Positions 44,299 to 55,067 of a DNA stretch of 64,000 bases are shown here, piece after piece. Every line of letters starts with the position of its first letter. Position 1 is the first letter of the stretch. The position numbers and the translations under genes are program-made. The notes under the pieces were generated by a model. It was not told the origin of the DNA. It made no database searches and saw only the letters and a list, made by a program, of their open reading frames with translations. Origin of the DNA: Cystobacter ferrugineus (GTDB taxonomy: Bacteria > Myxococcota > Myxococcia > Myxococcales > Myxococcaceae); contig NZ_MPIN01000017.1 in assembly GCF_001887355.1 (NCBI RefSeq), positions 124,001 through 188,000 of the forward strand, written 5' to 3'.

Positions 44299-45866
44299 GC
44301 GGCGCGCTCCTCCGGGAGGGGGGACTGCGCGGTGGCGGCGGACTTGCGGCGATCCTTCACCCGGCGCACCAGCGCGAGCACCTCGTCCCGGCGCACCGCG
44401 CCGGTGACGAGGACGAGGGACAGGTAGACAGCTCCATCCACCACCAGCCGGGCGAGCCCGCGCGGCAGGTCGCGCGCGTCCAGCCCCGCGCGGCCCAGCA
44501 GCAGATGGACGGCGGTGACGGCGGCGCACACCCCGAGCGTCTTGCCCAGTACGGTGAGCCCCCGGGCATCGAAGGCACGCGAGCCGATGGCGCTCACGAG
44601 GATGAGGGTGACGACGATCTCGCACAGGGCGAGCGACAGGGCGGTGGCGCTCGCGCCGCCCGTGGGCCCGAGCCGCGCGAGCAAGAGGGGGATGAGCAGC
44701 AGGTTGAGGGCGGGATTCATCACCGCGGCGAGGAGGGAGGTGCGCGTGACCGTCCAGGTGCGGCCACTGGCCATGAGCCAGCTTCCACACACCGTGGCCA
44801 CGTAGGTGAGCACGAAGATGGGCGCGAGCAGCCGCAGCACCGGCGCGGCCGGCAGGTAGGCCTCGCCAATCATCAACCGCACCCACGTCTCCGCGCCCAG
44901 CGCGAGCGCCAGCGTCACCGGCACGGACACCACGAGGATGCCCTCCAGGCCCCGGCGCAGGATGCGGGTGGACTCCTCGGGCGAGGTCGCCGCCGCGCGC
45001 GACATCATCGGCAGCAGCACCCAGCCGAGGATGGGCGAGAGCAGCATCGTCATGCCGGCGATGCCCCAGACGGCGCCGTAGTAGCCCACCTCCGTCTTGT
45101 TGGCCACGACGCCCAGGAGGCTCACGTCCACGCGGCCATTGGTGGCCAGCGCCGCGTCGTTGAGGAAGAAGGGCAGGGCGGCCAGCAGCGCCCCCAGGGT
45201 GGAGCGCACGTCCAGCCGCAGCTTCAGCCCGGCGTGCGCGCGCGTGAGCTGGAAGAGATAGACGGCCTTGAAGACCTCCGCGCCGATGAAGGGCGCGGCG
45301 AGCCAGGGCAGGGGCAGCCCCAACACCAGCACCAGCACCAGCCCACCACCCCAGATGCACTTCATGGCGACGTGCGCCACCGACAGCCCGTCCACCCGCT
45401 CGCGCGCGTGCAGCACCGCGGCGAGGATGGCGTTGAGCCGGAAGAAGAACTGGTAGCCGCCGAGCAGCAGGGCCAGGCGCTGCACCTCGGGTGGCTCGCC
45501 GCTGGCGCGCATCACCCACCACATGGCCCCCGTCAGCCCCAGCGCGAGCCCCACCTGCAAGAGCAGCGTGCCGCCGAAGAACTCACTGGCGTGCTCGGGC
45601 CGGACGGACACCTCCTTGCGGATGTAGACGTCCAGCCCCAACGCGCTGAGCACGAAGAACGCCCCGGAGAAGCCATCCGCCCAGTTGTAGCGGCCAAAGC
45701 CCTCGGGCCCCAGGTAGCGCGGCAACACCATGCGCATCACCAGCGCGATGCCATACGTCACCAGCAGCGAGCCGCCCAGCTTCAGGGCGTTGCGCAGCGA
45801 CGTATGGGTATCCACCTGGGGAGAAACGGGCTCGGCTCCGGTGGGCGCCGCGCTCGTGGGAGGCAT
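44295..45866 (-). CDS. wzx: Wzx-type polysaccharide flippase
   Basis: 523 residues with about fourteen helices, the MATE/Wzx fold (opening LGGSLLVTYGIALVMRMVLP, then YLGPEGFGRYNWA). It moves undecaprenol-linked repeat units across the inner membrane for Wzy. It follows the priming transferase gene by a 222-bp gap and overlaps epsY. In M. xanthus the equivalent (WzxX) has the same neighbours. Confidence 0.92.
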   Translation of the reverse strand: MPPTSAAPTGAEPVSPQVDTHTSLRNALKLGGSLLVTYGIALVMRMVLPRYLGPEGFGRYNWADGFSGAFFVLSALGLDVYIRKEVSVRPEHASEFFGGTLLLQVGLALGLTGAMWWVMRASGEPPEVQRLALLLGGYQFFFRLNAILAAVLHARERVDGLSVAHVAMKCIWGGGLVLVLVLGLPLPWLAAPFIGAEVFKAVYLFQLTRAHAGLKLRLDVRSTLGALLAALPFFLNDAALATNGRVDVSLLGVVANKTEVGYYGAVWGIAGMTMLLSPILGWVLLPMMSRAAATSPEESTRILRRGLEGILVVSVPVTLALALGAETWVRLMIGEAYLPAAPVLRLLAPIFVLTYVATVCGSWLMASGRTWTVTRTSLLAAVMNPALNLLLIPLLLARLGPTGGASATALSLALCEIVVTLILVSAIGSRAFDARGLTVLGKTLGVCAAVTAVHLLLGRAGLDARDLPRGLARLVVDGAVYLSLVLVTGAVRRDEVLALVRRVKDRRKSAATAQSPLPEERAA

Positions 45867-46088
45867 GTCGATGACGGATTCCTCGATGAGAAAGTCCGTG
45901 CAGTGAACGACAGCAGTGCGCCCTCGTCAAACTAACGGCTACAGGTCTGTAGGGCCGGCGGGCGGGCCCGGGCTCGCTTCAACCGGGGTGGGCGGGCGGC
46001 CTCGTGCCGCGCCTCCTCCCTCGGGAGCACACCCTCTTTCCGGGCCCGGGGAGCGCACGCCCAGTGCCCCCCAGCGGCCCGGTGGACG

Positions 46089-47675
46089 CTAGCTCGCGCC
46101 GCTGCCGGTGATGACCACCGGAACCGTCTTGAGGATGAGGTTGAGGTCGTTCTTGAGGCTCCAATGATCGATGTACTGCATGTCCAGATACATCCAGTTC
46201 TCGAAGGAGATCTGGTTGCGGCCGGACACCTGCCAGATGCAGGTGAGGCCCGGGCGCACCGACAGACGGCGGCGCTGCCAGGCGGCGTACTTCGCCACTT
46301 CCTTGGGGATGGGCGGACGCGGTCCCACCACGCTCATCTCGCCGCGCAGCACGTTGATGAGCTGCGGCAGCTCGTCGATGGAGTACTTGCGGATGAAGCG
46401 GCCCACCCGGGTGATGCGCGGGTCGTTCTTCATCTTGAAGACGGGACCCGTCTGCTCGTTGAGCGCCTCCAGCTTGGCCTTGAGCTCCTCGGCGTTGACC
46501 ACCATGGAGCGGAACTTGAGCATCCCGAAGGTCCGGCCGTGCAGCCCCACGCGCTCCTGCTTGAAGAAGATGGGGCCGCGGCTGGTGAGCTTCACCGCCA
46601 GCGCCACCGTGATGAGCAGCGGCGAGAGCACCAGCAGCGCCGCCGCGGAGCTGACGATGTCGAACAGCCGCTTGAGCGCCATCTGGTGCGGCAGGAAGGC
46701 GTGGGTGACGAAGTGCAGGTAGCCGTCGGAGATGGCGTTGCCATCCACCGGCCGGGCCCGGTCGAAGCGCATCTGGTAGGCCGGCAGGGCGAACGGAATG
46801 CCGAACTTCTCACACACCTTCACCGCCGCCTGCATCTCCGGGTGGTGCTTCACGAGGTTGCCGGAGATGTAGACCTCGTTCACCGGCACCGTGCACAGCA
46901 CGCTCTCCAGATCCTTCGTCGTGCCCAGCACGGGCGCGGGCGTCTCCACCGAGGACGACTCGCCGCTGAACTTCAGGTAGCCGACCACCTTGCGGCGGTG
47001 CTTGTGGTGGAGATCCTCTCCGGTGAGCCGGCCCATGGCGCCCACCCCCAGGATGAGCACCTCGTCCAGCGGCTCCTCGCGCACCGCCAGCCGCCGGAAG
47101 ACACTCAGGCGCAGCAGCGCCACCGAGGGCCACAAGACCAGCGGAAAGAGGCTGAGCGCGACGATCCACGACTCGGTGCCCATCACCAGCCGGGTGACGA
47201 AGAGCACCGCCGTGACGGCCAGCACCTGCACGGACAGGAGCGCCAGATCATCCAGGCGCTCGCGCTGCGCGAAGCGCGTGTCATACAGGCACAGCGCCGT
47301 GCCCGACACCAGCCAGGAGACGACGCCCACGCCCAGCAACACCCAGACGTCCGTGCGCTCCAGGCGCAGATCATGCCCCATGAGCGTCGTGGAGGTGAGC
47401 AGCGCGGCCACCACGAGCACCAGGTCCGTCAGCAGGTTCACCTTGGCGGTGAAGCCGGGCGCGAAGAGAGAGGGAGGTACGGGGGCCGGAGGCGAGGGCA
47501 CCACCGAGAGCGGCACCGGGGTGGGGGCGCTGTCCGACCCGGGCGCGAACGGATCCACCGCGGAAGCCACCGCCACGTTGGAACGGGCGTCCGCTCCCGC
47601 GGATGCGTCGGTGGTTCGTGGCTCGCTGGAGGGGGCTCCGACTGGTGAAGCGGGTCGCATTGCTGAGCCTGTCAT
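46089..47675 (-). CDS. epsZ: Polyprenyl-phosphate glycosyl-1-phosphate transferase EpsZ
   Basis: 528 residues. A disordered N-terminus (about 1-65), five helices with a CoA-binding-like domain between, and the C-terminal bacterial sugar transferase domain (KRLFDIVSSAAALL, KQERVGLHGRTFGMLKFRSM, DELPQLINVLRGEMSVVGPRP). It transfers sugar-1-phosphate to undecaprenyl phosphate, starting the repeat unit. First gene of the minus-strand eps run. Start ATG 47675; ATG 47660 is an alternative. Confidence 0.93.
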   Translation of the reverse strand: MTGSAMRPASPVGAPSSEPRTTDASAGADARSNVAVASAVDPFAPGSDSAPTPVPLSVVPSPPAPVPPSLFAPGFTAKVNLLTDLVLVVAALLTSTTLMGHDLRLERTDVWVLLGVGVVSWLVSGTALCLYDTRFAQRERLDDLALLSVQVLAVTAVLFVTRLVMGTESWIVALSLFPLVLWPSVALLRLSVFRRLAVREEPLDEVLILGVGAMGRLTGEDLHHKHRRKVVGYLKFSGESSSVETPAPVLGTTKDLESVLCTVPVNEVYISGNLVKHHPEMQAAVKVCEKFGIPFALPAYQMRFDRARPVDGNAISDGYLHFVTHAFLPHQMALKRLFDIVSSAAALLVLSPLLITVALAVKLTSRGPIFFKQERVGLHGRTFGMLKFRSMVVNAEELKAKLEALNEQTGPVFKMKNDPRITRVGRFIRKYSIDELPQLINVLRGEMSVVGPRPPIPKEVAKYAAWQRRRLSVRPGLTCIWQVSGRNQISFENWMYLDMQYIDHWSLKNDLNLILKTVPVVITGSGAS

Positions 47676-48142
47676 GAATTGGGATCGAGGCGGCCTGATG
47701 ATAGAGGATCGCGCCGTCAGCCAGAAGCGGGGACGCACCCCCTCTGTTCAGATGCGGCGGGCTCCAAGATTTCTGCTGACGACAGCGTAAAAGGTTGAGC
47801 AGAAATTCGTCAACCCTATCTGAACTCGTCCGCTCCCATTGAAGTCGGCACGTGGGCAGCCGAGCATTCCCCACACCCGAGAAGAGCCGCCGGGTTGCTC
47901 TTGACGGAAGGGACGTCATGGGTTCCGTGCGCGAGCGTGGGAGAGGTCCGCACATGCACATGCACATGCGGGGGGAGTGGTCATCCGTCGGGGATTGTCC
48001 TCTCCGCCGGGGGGCCACCCGTTGGGAGGTGCTCCAATGAATCACTGGCATTTCCGAGATGCCTTGTCAGCGATTGGAATCGTGTAGCCTCGCTGGCCCA
48101 AACCCACGCGGTCCGTGCGGTGACGGGCCGGGGAGAAACACC
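47676..48142. other. Divergent intergenic region upstream of epsZ
   Basis: 467 bp without a gene. It should contain the eps promoter (minus) and the promoter of the oxidoreductase gene (plus). Features: two overlapping perfect dyads at 47769-47815, a TATCAT hexamer about 20 nt before the epsZ ATG on the minus strand, and three tandem ACATGC units near 47952-47969. Confidence 0.5.
47769..47815. promoter_or_regulatory. Overlapping perfect dyads upstream of epsZ
   Basis: ATTTCTGCT (47769-47777) pairs with AGCAGAAAT (47798-47806), and GGTTGA (47793-47798) pairs with TCAACC (47810-47815). The block is AT-richer than its surroundings and lies 94-140 bp upstream of the epsZ ATG, a typical activator position. 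M. xanthus eps is under transcriptional control; no specific regulator motif was matched. Confidence 0.45.
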
Positions 48143-49117
48143 ATGCGCGCGTTGCAGCTCGAGCGGTTGGACGGTCCCGAGGGCTTGAAGCTGGTGGAGC
48201 TGCCCGAGCCCGAGGTGGGAGATCAGGTGCTCATCGACGTGGTGGCGGCGGGGCTGAGCTTTCCGGATCTGCTGCTGTCGCGAGGCCAGTACCAGATGAA
48301 GCCCGCGCTGCCCTTCGTGCCCGGAGTGGAGGTGGCGGGGGTGGTGCGCAGCGCTCCGGCGGGGGCGGCGGTGAAGGTGGGACAGCGGGTGATGGCCTTC
48401 ACGATGCTGGGGGGCTGGGCGGACGTGGTGGCGGCGGCGCCCTCGCTGACGTTTCCGATTCCCGAGGGGTGGAGCTTCGAGGCGGCGGCGGGGACGGTGA
48501 TGAACTACCACACGGCGCACTTCGCGCTGCACCGCCGGGGCCGGCTCGAGACAGGCGAGACGGTGCTGGTGCACGGCGCGGCGGGTGGGGTGGGCACGGC
48601 GAGCCTCCAGGTGGCGCGGGGGGCGGGAGCGCGGGTGCTCGCGGTGGTGAGCAGCGAGGAGAAGGCGGAGGTGGCGCGCAGCGCGGGCGCGGACCAGGCC
48701 TTCCTCTCCACCCAGGACTGGGTGGCGCAGGTGAAGGAGGCGACCCAGGGGAGGGGCGTGGACGTGGTGGTGGACCCCGTGGGCGGGGACATGTTCGACC
48801 TGAGCCTCAAGTGCCTGGCGCCCGAGGGCCGGCTCCTGGTGGTGGGCTTCGCGGGCGGGCGCATCCCCGAGGTGAAGGTGAACCGGCTGCTGCTCAAGAA
48901 CGTGGACGTGGTGGGCGTGGCCTGGGGCGGCTTCCTCGTGCAGGAGCCCGGCATCTCGGCGGAGATCGCCCGGGAGCTGGCGGTGCTCGCGGAGAAGGGC
49001 TTCGTCGAGCCCGTGGTGGGCCGGGTGTTTCCCCTGGAGCAGGCGGCCCAGGGCCTGCGCGAGCTGGAAGCACGCAAGGCCACGGGCAAGGTGGTGCTGC
49101 GGCTGCGCGAGGCGTGA
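48143..49117 (+). CDS. Zinc-independent alcohol dehydrogenase / quinone oxidoreductase (MDR family)
   Basis: 324 residues of the medium-chain dehydrogenase/reductase fold: a GroES-like N-terminus (PFVPGVEVAGVV) and a Rossmann domain with HGAAGGVGTASLQVA as the NADP site. The structural and catalytic zinc Cys residues are missing, which points to the NADPH:quinone oxidoreductase (QOR) branch. Probably reduces quinones or enoyl compounds. Followed by an acyl-CoA ligase, so a lipid role is possible. Confidence 0.92.
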   Translation: MRALQLERLDGPEGLKLVELPEPEVGDQVLIDVVAAGLSFPDLLLSRGQYQMKPALPFVPGVEVAGVVRSAPAGAAVKVGQRVMAFTMLGGWADVVAAAPSLTFPIPEGWSFEAAAGTVMNYHTAHFALHRRGRLETGETVLVHGAAGGVGTASLQVARGAGARVLAVVSSEEKAEVARSAGADQAFLSTQDWVAQVKEATQGRGVDVVVDPVGGDMFDLSLKCLAPEGRLLVVGFAGGRIPEVKVNRLLLKNVDVVGVAWGGFLVQEPGISAEIARELAVLAEKGFVEPVVGRVFPLEQAAQGLRELEARKATGKVVLRLREA

Positions 49118-49232
49118 GGCCCGCCGCGTCCGTGTGACTTCGTGCGTCATCCCCCGGGGCACCTTCCCGTGGGTACTCCGGGGCACGTGGGACCGGTAGC
49201 ATGAGGGCCCTCTTTCGCCGCGAGGTGCACCG

Positions 49233-50870
<1,638 letters not shown>

Positions 50871-50953
50871 TCGGGCGACGGACGCTCTTGCTCCGGAGGT
50901 CGTGCCTGGAGAGAGGTGACGCCTTGGGACCCGGCCAGGGTAGGGTGCTTCAC

Positions 50954-51628
50954 ATGGATTACACTTGTCGTCTTTCGCGCCCGCTCTGGGTGATTCTCTC
51001 GTGGGTACTGCTCTCGGGCTGTGCGACGGGCTCCGCATCGCTCGAACCGGTTCGCGAGGAGTCGGTGGCGCAGATGCATTCGCCCGCCGCCGAGGAACTC
51101 TCCCACTTCGTGCTCCTCCTTCAAGAGGGCACGGACGGCCAGATGACGCACGCATGGCGCCGGGCCGAGCTGTTCGATCTGTCCGCGTACAAGCGTCCGC
51201 CACGAACCCGAGGCACGGAGGGGGAGATCGTGTTCGTTTCCATGCGGCCTCGCGACTGCCATGCGGAATACCTCGAGTGTTTCGACAAGTGCATGGCGCG
51301 TCCTCTTGCTCCGGGGTTTGGGCACATAACGAGGCGCAAGGGAAAGGGGGGCAAAAAGAGCTTCTGTGAGGAAGAATGCCTGCGGCCCTATATGGATTGC
51401 GAGGAGGCGCAGGGGCGTCAAACCCACGAGTTCTCGACCACGGACAAGGCCGTGGGTTGGCTGACGGACAACCGCCAGGCGCTTCTCGCGGGAAGCGTGG
51501 TGGTCATCGCGGGAGTCGTTTTCGTCACGGTGTCCGGGGGCGCGGGATTGTTCGTCCTCGTGCCCGCGGTGCTCCTGTCCGATGCGGGTCTCGGGGTCGA
51601 GCCTCACGCTCTGGTGGCCATCCAATGA
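50954..51628 (+). CDS. SitA-like lipoprotein without recognisable toxin domain
   Basis: 224 residues. Lipoprotein signal (SWVLLSGC, Cys23), then the module shared by myxobacterial SitA-type and AHH-toxin lipoproteins: ELSHFVLLLQEG, RPRDCHAEYLECFDKCM, a FCEEECLRPYMDCEE Cys block, FSTTDKAVGWLTDNR and a hydrophobic hairpin (SVVVIAGVVFVTV...FVLVPAVLL). SitA proteins are moved between cells by TraAB outer-membrane exchange and carry a C-terminal toxin. Here only about 17 residues follow the hydrophobic hairpin, so the toxin is missing or replaced. Its stop overlaps the next gene. Confidence 0.78.
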   Translation: MDYTCRLSRPLWVILSWVLLSGCATGSASLEPVREESVAQMHSPAAEELSHFVLLLQEGTDGQMTHAWRRAELFDLSAYKRPPRTRGTEGEIVFVSMRPRDCHAEYLECFDKCMARPLAPGFGHITRRKGKGGKKSFCEEECLRPYMDCEEAQGRQTHEFSTTDKAVGWLTDNRQALLAGSVVVIAGVVFVTVSGGAGLFVLVPAVLLSDAGLGVEPHALVAIQ

Positions 51629-52209
51629 CCATCCAGAAACGCATCATGCGGGTGCAGGAGTTGCTCGGGTTGGCTCACGAAAACGCCCAGTCTCCCGAGG
51701 ACAAGGAACTGCTCCTCACGGCCATCGAGGCGCTCTGGTTCATCTGGCGCAACGGGCAGCTCCATGAGTTCGAGGAGTACTACGAGGACGAGGGCACGAA
51801 TGCTCCTGAGCGGATCATCGCCGCGTTCGACACCTTGGAGGAGGCACAGGCCTGGCTGAAGGCGCGACCCATCCCGCCTGACATGGCTCATGTTCTGATC
51901 GCGAACGAGTACCACATCATCATGTCCTCGGCCGATCGCCAGAAGCGATACCTCCCGCCATCTCCCACGCTCGCCTACCACATCGCGGAGATGACGCGTG
52001 ATGGGCTCCCGCCAGCCGTGGCCCACTTCGCTACCCGAGAGGAGGCGTGGGATTGGTTCAAGGCCCAGACCGCGCCACCTCTCCAGTCCGTCCTCCAGAT
52101 TGGTGGCGAGCACTACCTGGCGGTCTACTACCGCAACATCCAGCACCGGGCCCTGTTCCCCTTCTCCGTCGCCGACAGGCTCAAGAAGACGCCACCCTCC
52201 GCGCCTTGA
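51625..52209 (+). CDS. Repeat-containing partner of the SitA-like lipoprotein
   Basis: 194 residues, no leader. Two copies of a motif of about 40 residues: FDTLEEAQAWLKARPIPP with VLIANEYHIIM (68-110), and FATREEAWDWFKAQTAPP with VLQIGGEHYLAVYY (135-180). The ATG overlaps the preceding TGA, as expected of a toxin-immunity pair, so it may be an immunity protein or, alternatively, a separately encoded effector. Family not recognised. Confidence 0.7.
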   Translation: MTIQKRIMRVQELLGLAHENAQSPEDKELLLTAIEALWFIWRNGQLHEFEEYYEDEGTNAPERIIAAFDTLEEAQAWLKARPIPPDMAHVLIANEYHIIMSSADRQKRYLPPSPTLAYHIAEMTRDGLPPAVAHFATREEAWDWFKAQTAPPLQSVLQIGGEHYLAVYYRNIQHRALFPFSVADRLKKTPPSAP

Positions 52210-52216
52210 TGGAGCC

Positions 52217-53962
52217 TCAGTCCTTCGTGGCCTCCATCCACTGGTCCGCGCACCGGCCGGCGAACTCGGCGCTCACCACGTCCCCCTTCACCTGGTAGCG
52301 CCCGCGCCACTGCCGGTCCCTCACCCGCCGCACGTACTCCAAGAGCCGGTCCACGTCGCTCTCGTCGTTGTACAGGCCCACGCTCGCGCGCACCGCGCCC
52401 GTGGGTACCTCCCCGCCCGCCGCCTTCGCCCGCGCCGCGAGCAGCTTGTCCATGTACAGGTGCGAGCAGAAGCGCCCATTGCGCACCGCGATCGCTCCCT
52501 CCTCGGACAGCACCGCCGCCGTCAGCAGGTCCGACACCCCGTCCACGTTGAAGGTCGCCACCCCCAGGCGCTTGTGCGCATCCGGCGGCCCGTACAGCGT
52601 GATGCCGCCCAGCTCCCGCAGCCCCCGGAGCATGCGCTCCGTCAGCCGCACCTCGTGCTCCCGCACCTCCTCCATTCCAATGGCTTGCAGGAAGGCGAGC
52701 GCTCGCGCCATGCCCACCACGCCCGCGATGTTGGGCGTCCCTCCGTGGTGCCGGTCCGGCGCGGGAAGGTACTCGGCGCCGCTCGCCGTCACCCGCGAGG
52801 CCGTGCCTCCCCCCGGAATGTACGGCGGCACCTCGCTCAGCAGCGCGCGCGGTCCATACAGGAAGCCCGCCCCGAACGGCGCATAGGCCTTGTGCCCCGC
52901 GCCCGCCAGGAAGTCGATGTGCTCGGGATCATCCAGGTCGCGCACGTCGATGGGCATGCGCGCGAGCGCCTGGGCCGCGTCCACCAGCACCAGCGCGCCG
53001 TGCTCGTGCGCCAGGCGCGCCACCCGGCGCAGGTCCGGCATCACCCCGGTCACGTTGGAGCCCGCCGTCACCGCCACCAGCTTCACCCGGTTGCCGCGCA
53101 GCAGCTCCTCCAGGTGCCCCAGGTCCAGCTCGCCCTCGTCCGTCACCCGGGCGCGCAGCGTGGGTCCCCTCCGGCGGTGGGGCAGCTCGTTGGAGTGGTG
53201 CTCCATCTCCGTGGTGACGACCAGGCCCGGCCGCTCCGCCAGGACGTGCGCGCACAAATCAATGGCCTGCGTGGTGTTGCTCGTGAAGCAGATGGTGCCC
53301 CGCTGCAACTCGGCGCCCACGTGGCGCGCGATGATGCCGTAGCACTCCTCGAAGCGCTCGGTGGCCTTGCGCGACAGGTGGTGCGTGCCCCGGTGGATGT
53401 TGGCGTACTCGCGCGCCACGAACTCGGTGTACGCCCCGAGCACCGACGAGGGCGCGTGGGTGCTCGCCGCGTGGTCCATGTACACGAGCGCTCGCTCCCC
53501 CTCGCCGAGCACCGGCACGCACCGCGCCACGATGGCGAACTCGCGCCGCACCTCGTCCCAGCCGAGCTTCTTCCCCGGCGGCGGCCGCACCCCGGCGCCC
53601 CCGGTGATGGGCAGGCCCAGCCGCCGCCAGCGCTCGAAGCCGCCCGCCAGGCTGCGCACCCGCGTGTAGCCCATCTTCAGGAGCACGTCCGCCGCCAGCG
53701 CCGAGCGGTTGCCCCCGCCGCAGTAGACGACCACCGGCGTGTCGCGCCGCGCCACGTGCTCCTGCACCCGCAGCTCCAGCAGGCCCCGCGGCAGGTGCAC
53801 CGCGCCCTCCAGCGTGCCCCCCGCCGTCTCCTCCGCCTCGCGCACGTCCAGCAGGACCATCTCCTGGCGGGACGTGCCGTGGTGCAGTTCCTCGGCGGCG
53901 ATCTCCGTCACGCGGCCGCGCGCGTCCTTGACGAGATCCTCGAGTGTCCAGGGCTGTGTCAT
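52217..53962 (-). CDS. Rhodanese domain fused to class V cysteine desulfurase
   Basis: 581 residues. Rhodanese domain (about 15-120) with catalytic Cys81 in VVYCGGGNRSA, then a class V aminotransferase/NifS-SufS-like domain (about 150-560) with His256, Asp328 (DAAQ), the PLP Lys358 (AGHKAY) and a candidate sulfur-carrying Cys499 (GRFCSH). The fusion could pass sulfane sulfur from Cys to the rhodanese thiol and on to acceptors. It converges with the SitA-like pair, 7 bp apart. Cytoplasmic. Confidence 0.9.
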   Translation of the reverse strand: MTQPWTLEDLVKDARGRVTEIAAEELHHGTSRQEMVLLDVREAEETAGGTLEGAVHLPRGLLELRVQEHVARRDTPVVVYCGGGNRSALAADVLLKMGYTRVRSLAGGFERWRRLGLPITGGAGVRPPPGKKLGWDEVRREFAIVARCVPVLGEGERALVYMDHAASTHAPSSVLGAYTEFVAREYANIHRGTHHLSRKATERFEECYGIIARHVGAELQRGTICFTSNTTQAIDLCAHVLAERPGLVVTTEMEHHSNELPHRRRGPTLRARVTDEGELDLGHLEELLRGNRVKLVAVTAGSNVTGVMPDLRRVARLAHEHGALVLVDAAQALARMPIDVRDLDDPEHIDFLAGAGHKAYAPFGAGFLYGPRALLSEVPPYIPGGGTASRVTASGAEYLPAPDRHHGGTPNIAGVVGMARALAFLQAIGMEEVREHEVRLTERMLRGLRELGGITLYGPPDAHKRLGVATFNVDGVSDLLTAAVLSEEGAIAVRNGRFCSHLYMDKLLAARAKAAGGEVPTGAVRASVGLYNDESDVDRLLEYVRRVRDRQWRGRYQVKGDVVSAEFAGRCADQWMEATKD

Positions 53963-54067
53963 CGGTGTCTCCCAGTCGGGGCCCTCGGGGGGTGGTCCGC
54001 TCCCGCGGAGGAGGGCGTCGGGGCGGGTCCTGATACCACGAGGGCGGCGCGGCGCGAGGCCGGCGGT

Positions 54068-54925
54068 TCAGAAGCTCAGGCCCACGCCCGCGAACGGTCC
54101 GCCAATGCCATCCTTGTGGACGACGCGATCCACCCGCCCGCGATCATCCAGGTACAGCCCCCGCCAGCCCCCGCGCAGGGTGAGCGCGCCCAGGTGCAGC
54201 GCGAGGCCAATCTGCCCGTCCACCTGCAGGTGCGGCAGGGGCACCCATTGGATCTTCCCCTCCAGGTCCAGGGCACCCAGCAGGCAGCGCTCGAAGGACA
54301 TCGCCAGGCTCGGCCCCACGAAGGTGGCGTCCGGCGCGCGCACCGCCGCCAGGCCCGTTTCAATCCGCAGCCGGCCCCGCTGGCTCACGGCCGCGGCGTA
54401 CGTCACGTGGACATCCGCCAGATACAGCCGGTCCCTCCCGACCGCGTCGTCCTCCGCCTTCAAGGACAGCCCTCCCAGCCGCGTGGCGATGCCCCAGCGC
54501 TCCTCCTCCAGCCCGAAGTGGAAGCCCAGCGCGCGGCCCTGCTTCGCCGACTGGCCCTCCAGGCCCAGGCGGACCAGATAGGTGGAGGACTCCTCCTCCT
54601 CGGGTTGCTCCTGGCGCGCCGGGTAGTAGCGGTGCCGCTGATAGGCGGCGACGAAGGCGGCCCCGGGGACCCACCCGGCCCTCGGGACGATCAGCCCCCG
54701 CCGGGGACGGATCGCCGGGGGCTCGGCCCGGGGCGTCGGTGCCGGGGCTCGCGGCTCCGTCCTCACGGGCGAGGCGTCATGGGGGCGCGGGTCCCGCGAC
54801 TCCGAGGCGCGGGCGTCTTCCGGGGTGGACTCGCTCGACCTGCCGAAGCGCGCCTCGGCGAGCGGGGCGGTGAAGACACATCCCGCCGCGAGGGCGGCGC
54901 ACCACGTGGGTCTGGAAGACGGCAT
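54068..54925 (-). CDS. Exported beta-rich hypothetical protein
   Basis: 285 residues. Signal peptide (CAALAAGCVFTAPLAEA), a Pro/Arg-rich disordered segment, then a C-terminal half of alternating strands that could form a small outer-membrane barrel or sandwich ending GVGLSF. No family recognised. ATG 54925 behind GGAGGTCC. Confidence 0.68.
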   Translation of the reverse strand: MPSSRPTWCAALAAGCVFTAPLAEARFGRSSESTPEDARASESRDPRPHDASPVRTEPRAPAPTPRAEPPAIRPRRGLIVPRAGWVPGAAFVAAYQRHRYYPARQEQPEEEESSTYLVRLGLEGQSAKQGRALGFHFGLEEERWGIATRLGGLSLKAEDDAVGRDRLYLADVHVTYAAAVSQRGRLRIETGLAAVRAPDATFVGPSLAMSFERCLLGALDLEGKIQWVPLPHLQVDGQIGLALHLGALTLRGGWRGLYLDDRGRVDRVVHKDGIGGPFAGVGLSF

Positions 54926-55067
54926 GGGAGGACCTCCGAGCCCGCGCATCTCACCACGTCCCCGGCCCCCTGTTGCCTCCGGATGACGCAATGTCCCACT
55001 CATGAACACCGCTCCGCTGGCAACGTTCGCGGGGAGGCACATGAGATGCTCCGCGGTGAGGTGACCC

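Noticed and set aside
47952-47969. ACATGC triplicate near the epsZ promoter as a CRISPR-like or regulatory array
   Set aside because: Only three 6-base copies; too short to call anything more than a microsatellite.
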